Of a stretch of 24,057 nt of DNA, positions 23,945-24,057 are shown one piece after another. This DNA is from Peptococcaceae bacterium UBA6116 (GTDB lineage: Bacteria > Bacillota > Desulfitobacteriia > Desulfitobacteriales > Syntrophobotulaceae): the NCBI GenBank assembly GCA_002423425.1, contig DIWC01000003.1, positions 1 through 24,057 on the forward strand. The letters run 5' to 3'. A program made the position numbers and the translations under genes. Within the stretch, counting starts at the first letter, position 1. Every line of letters starts with the position of its first letter. Under the pieces are notes generated by a model that made no database searches, was not told the origin of the DNA, and saw nothing but the letters and a program-made list of their open reading frames with translations.

Positions 23945-23973
23945 TTGACAGCACTTAGACGTTTTGTTATGAT
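23945..23973 (+). promoter_or_regulatory. Sigma-A promoter of the tRNA-Pro gene
   Basis: TTGACA (23945-23950), a 17-base spacer and TATGAT (23968-23973) match the vegetative promoter consensus at 11 of 12 positions. The -10 ends 27 bases before the mature tRNA 5' end. Confidence 0.85.
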
Positions 23974-24000
23974 TTTATTTGTTCTTCAAATGGGTATAAG

Positions 24001-24057
24001 CGGGGCGTAGCGCAGTTTGGTAGCGCGCTTGGTTCGGGACCAAGAGGCCGTGGGTTC
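24001..24057 (+). tRNA. tRNA-Pro, anticodon CGG (cut by window end)
   Basis: Acceptor strand CGGGGCG (24001-24007), D-stem GCGC twice (24010-24013 and 24023-24026), anticodon stem CTTGG/CCAAG (24028-24032 and 24040-24044) around TTCGGGA, with anticodon CGG at 24035-24037. The first part of the T-arm ends in GGTTC. About 20 bases, the rest of the T-arm and the 3' acceptor, lie beyond the window. A strong promoter directly precedes it. It reads CCG codons. Confidence 0.93.

Overview
The window reads as chromosome of an endospore-forming, low-to-medium-GC Firmicute. It most resembles the Peptococcaceae / Desulfitobacterium-Desulfosporosinus-Dehalobacter-Syntrophobotulus neighbourhood. The grounds are a DnaD/DnaI-type helicase-loading pair, a cytoplasmic DegS/DegU pair, a spore-type PASTA penicillin-binding protein, a pyruvate kinase with the extra C-terminal phosphohistidine-type domain, frequent TTG/GTG starts and strong AGGAGG ribosome-binding sites. 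The genus is inference. No phage, CRISPR array or defence island is visible; the only mobile-DNA trace is a transposase fragment at the left edge.

Left part (1-11000, all minus strand). Reading in the direction of transcription: thioredoxin reductase (trxB); a small Met/Gly/Tyr-rich LysM protein ending in a hairpin terminator; a leader with a long inverted repeat; a SpoVD/PBP2-like transpeptidase; three consecutive, divergent M42 aminopeptidase genes, two of which overlap; an isolated larB; then gap and pyk. Three exact-period 23-bp repeats sit directly in front of gap. After pyk come a terminator, a 12-bp triple tandem repeat, the transposase remnant and a perfect 23-bp-stem palindrome at the window edge.

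Middle (11000-17200). A large UPF0182 membrane protein on the plus strand converges, with no base between the stop codons, on a minus-strand operon with a good sigma-A promoter. This operon holds an ANTAR protein whose receiver domain has lost its phosphorylation residues, a phosphodiester-glycosidase pseudogene broken by several lesions, and a membrane-anchored propeller-like protein. Upstream of it lies a small secreted or anchored protein of unknown role.

Right part (17200-24057). dnaD and dnaI/dnaC (helicase loading) are divergent from an HD-domain phosphohydrolase gene. A degS-degU two-component pair overlaps by 8 bp and runs into a beta-CASP metallo-RNase gene. Beyond degS there is a partly decayed stretch with an orphan plus-strand terminator, a small coiled-coil gene followed in frame by a cysteine-rich reading frame, and finally a tRNA-Pro(CGG) with a near-consensus promoter, cut by the window edge.

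Most of the window is ordinary housekeeping and sporulation chromosome. I did not find a clear new multi-gene system. The best leads are the pseudo-receiver ANTAR protein beside a decaying glycosidase, the 23-bp repeats at gap, the tandem M42 trio with an orphan larB, the PBP leader hairpin, and the DegSU-beta-CASP arrangement.
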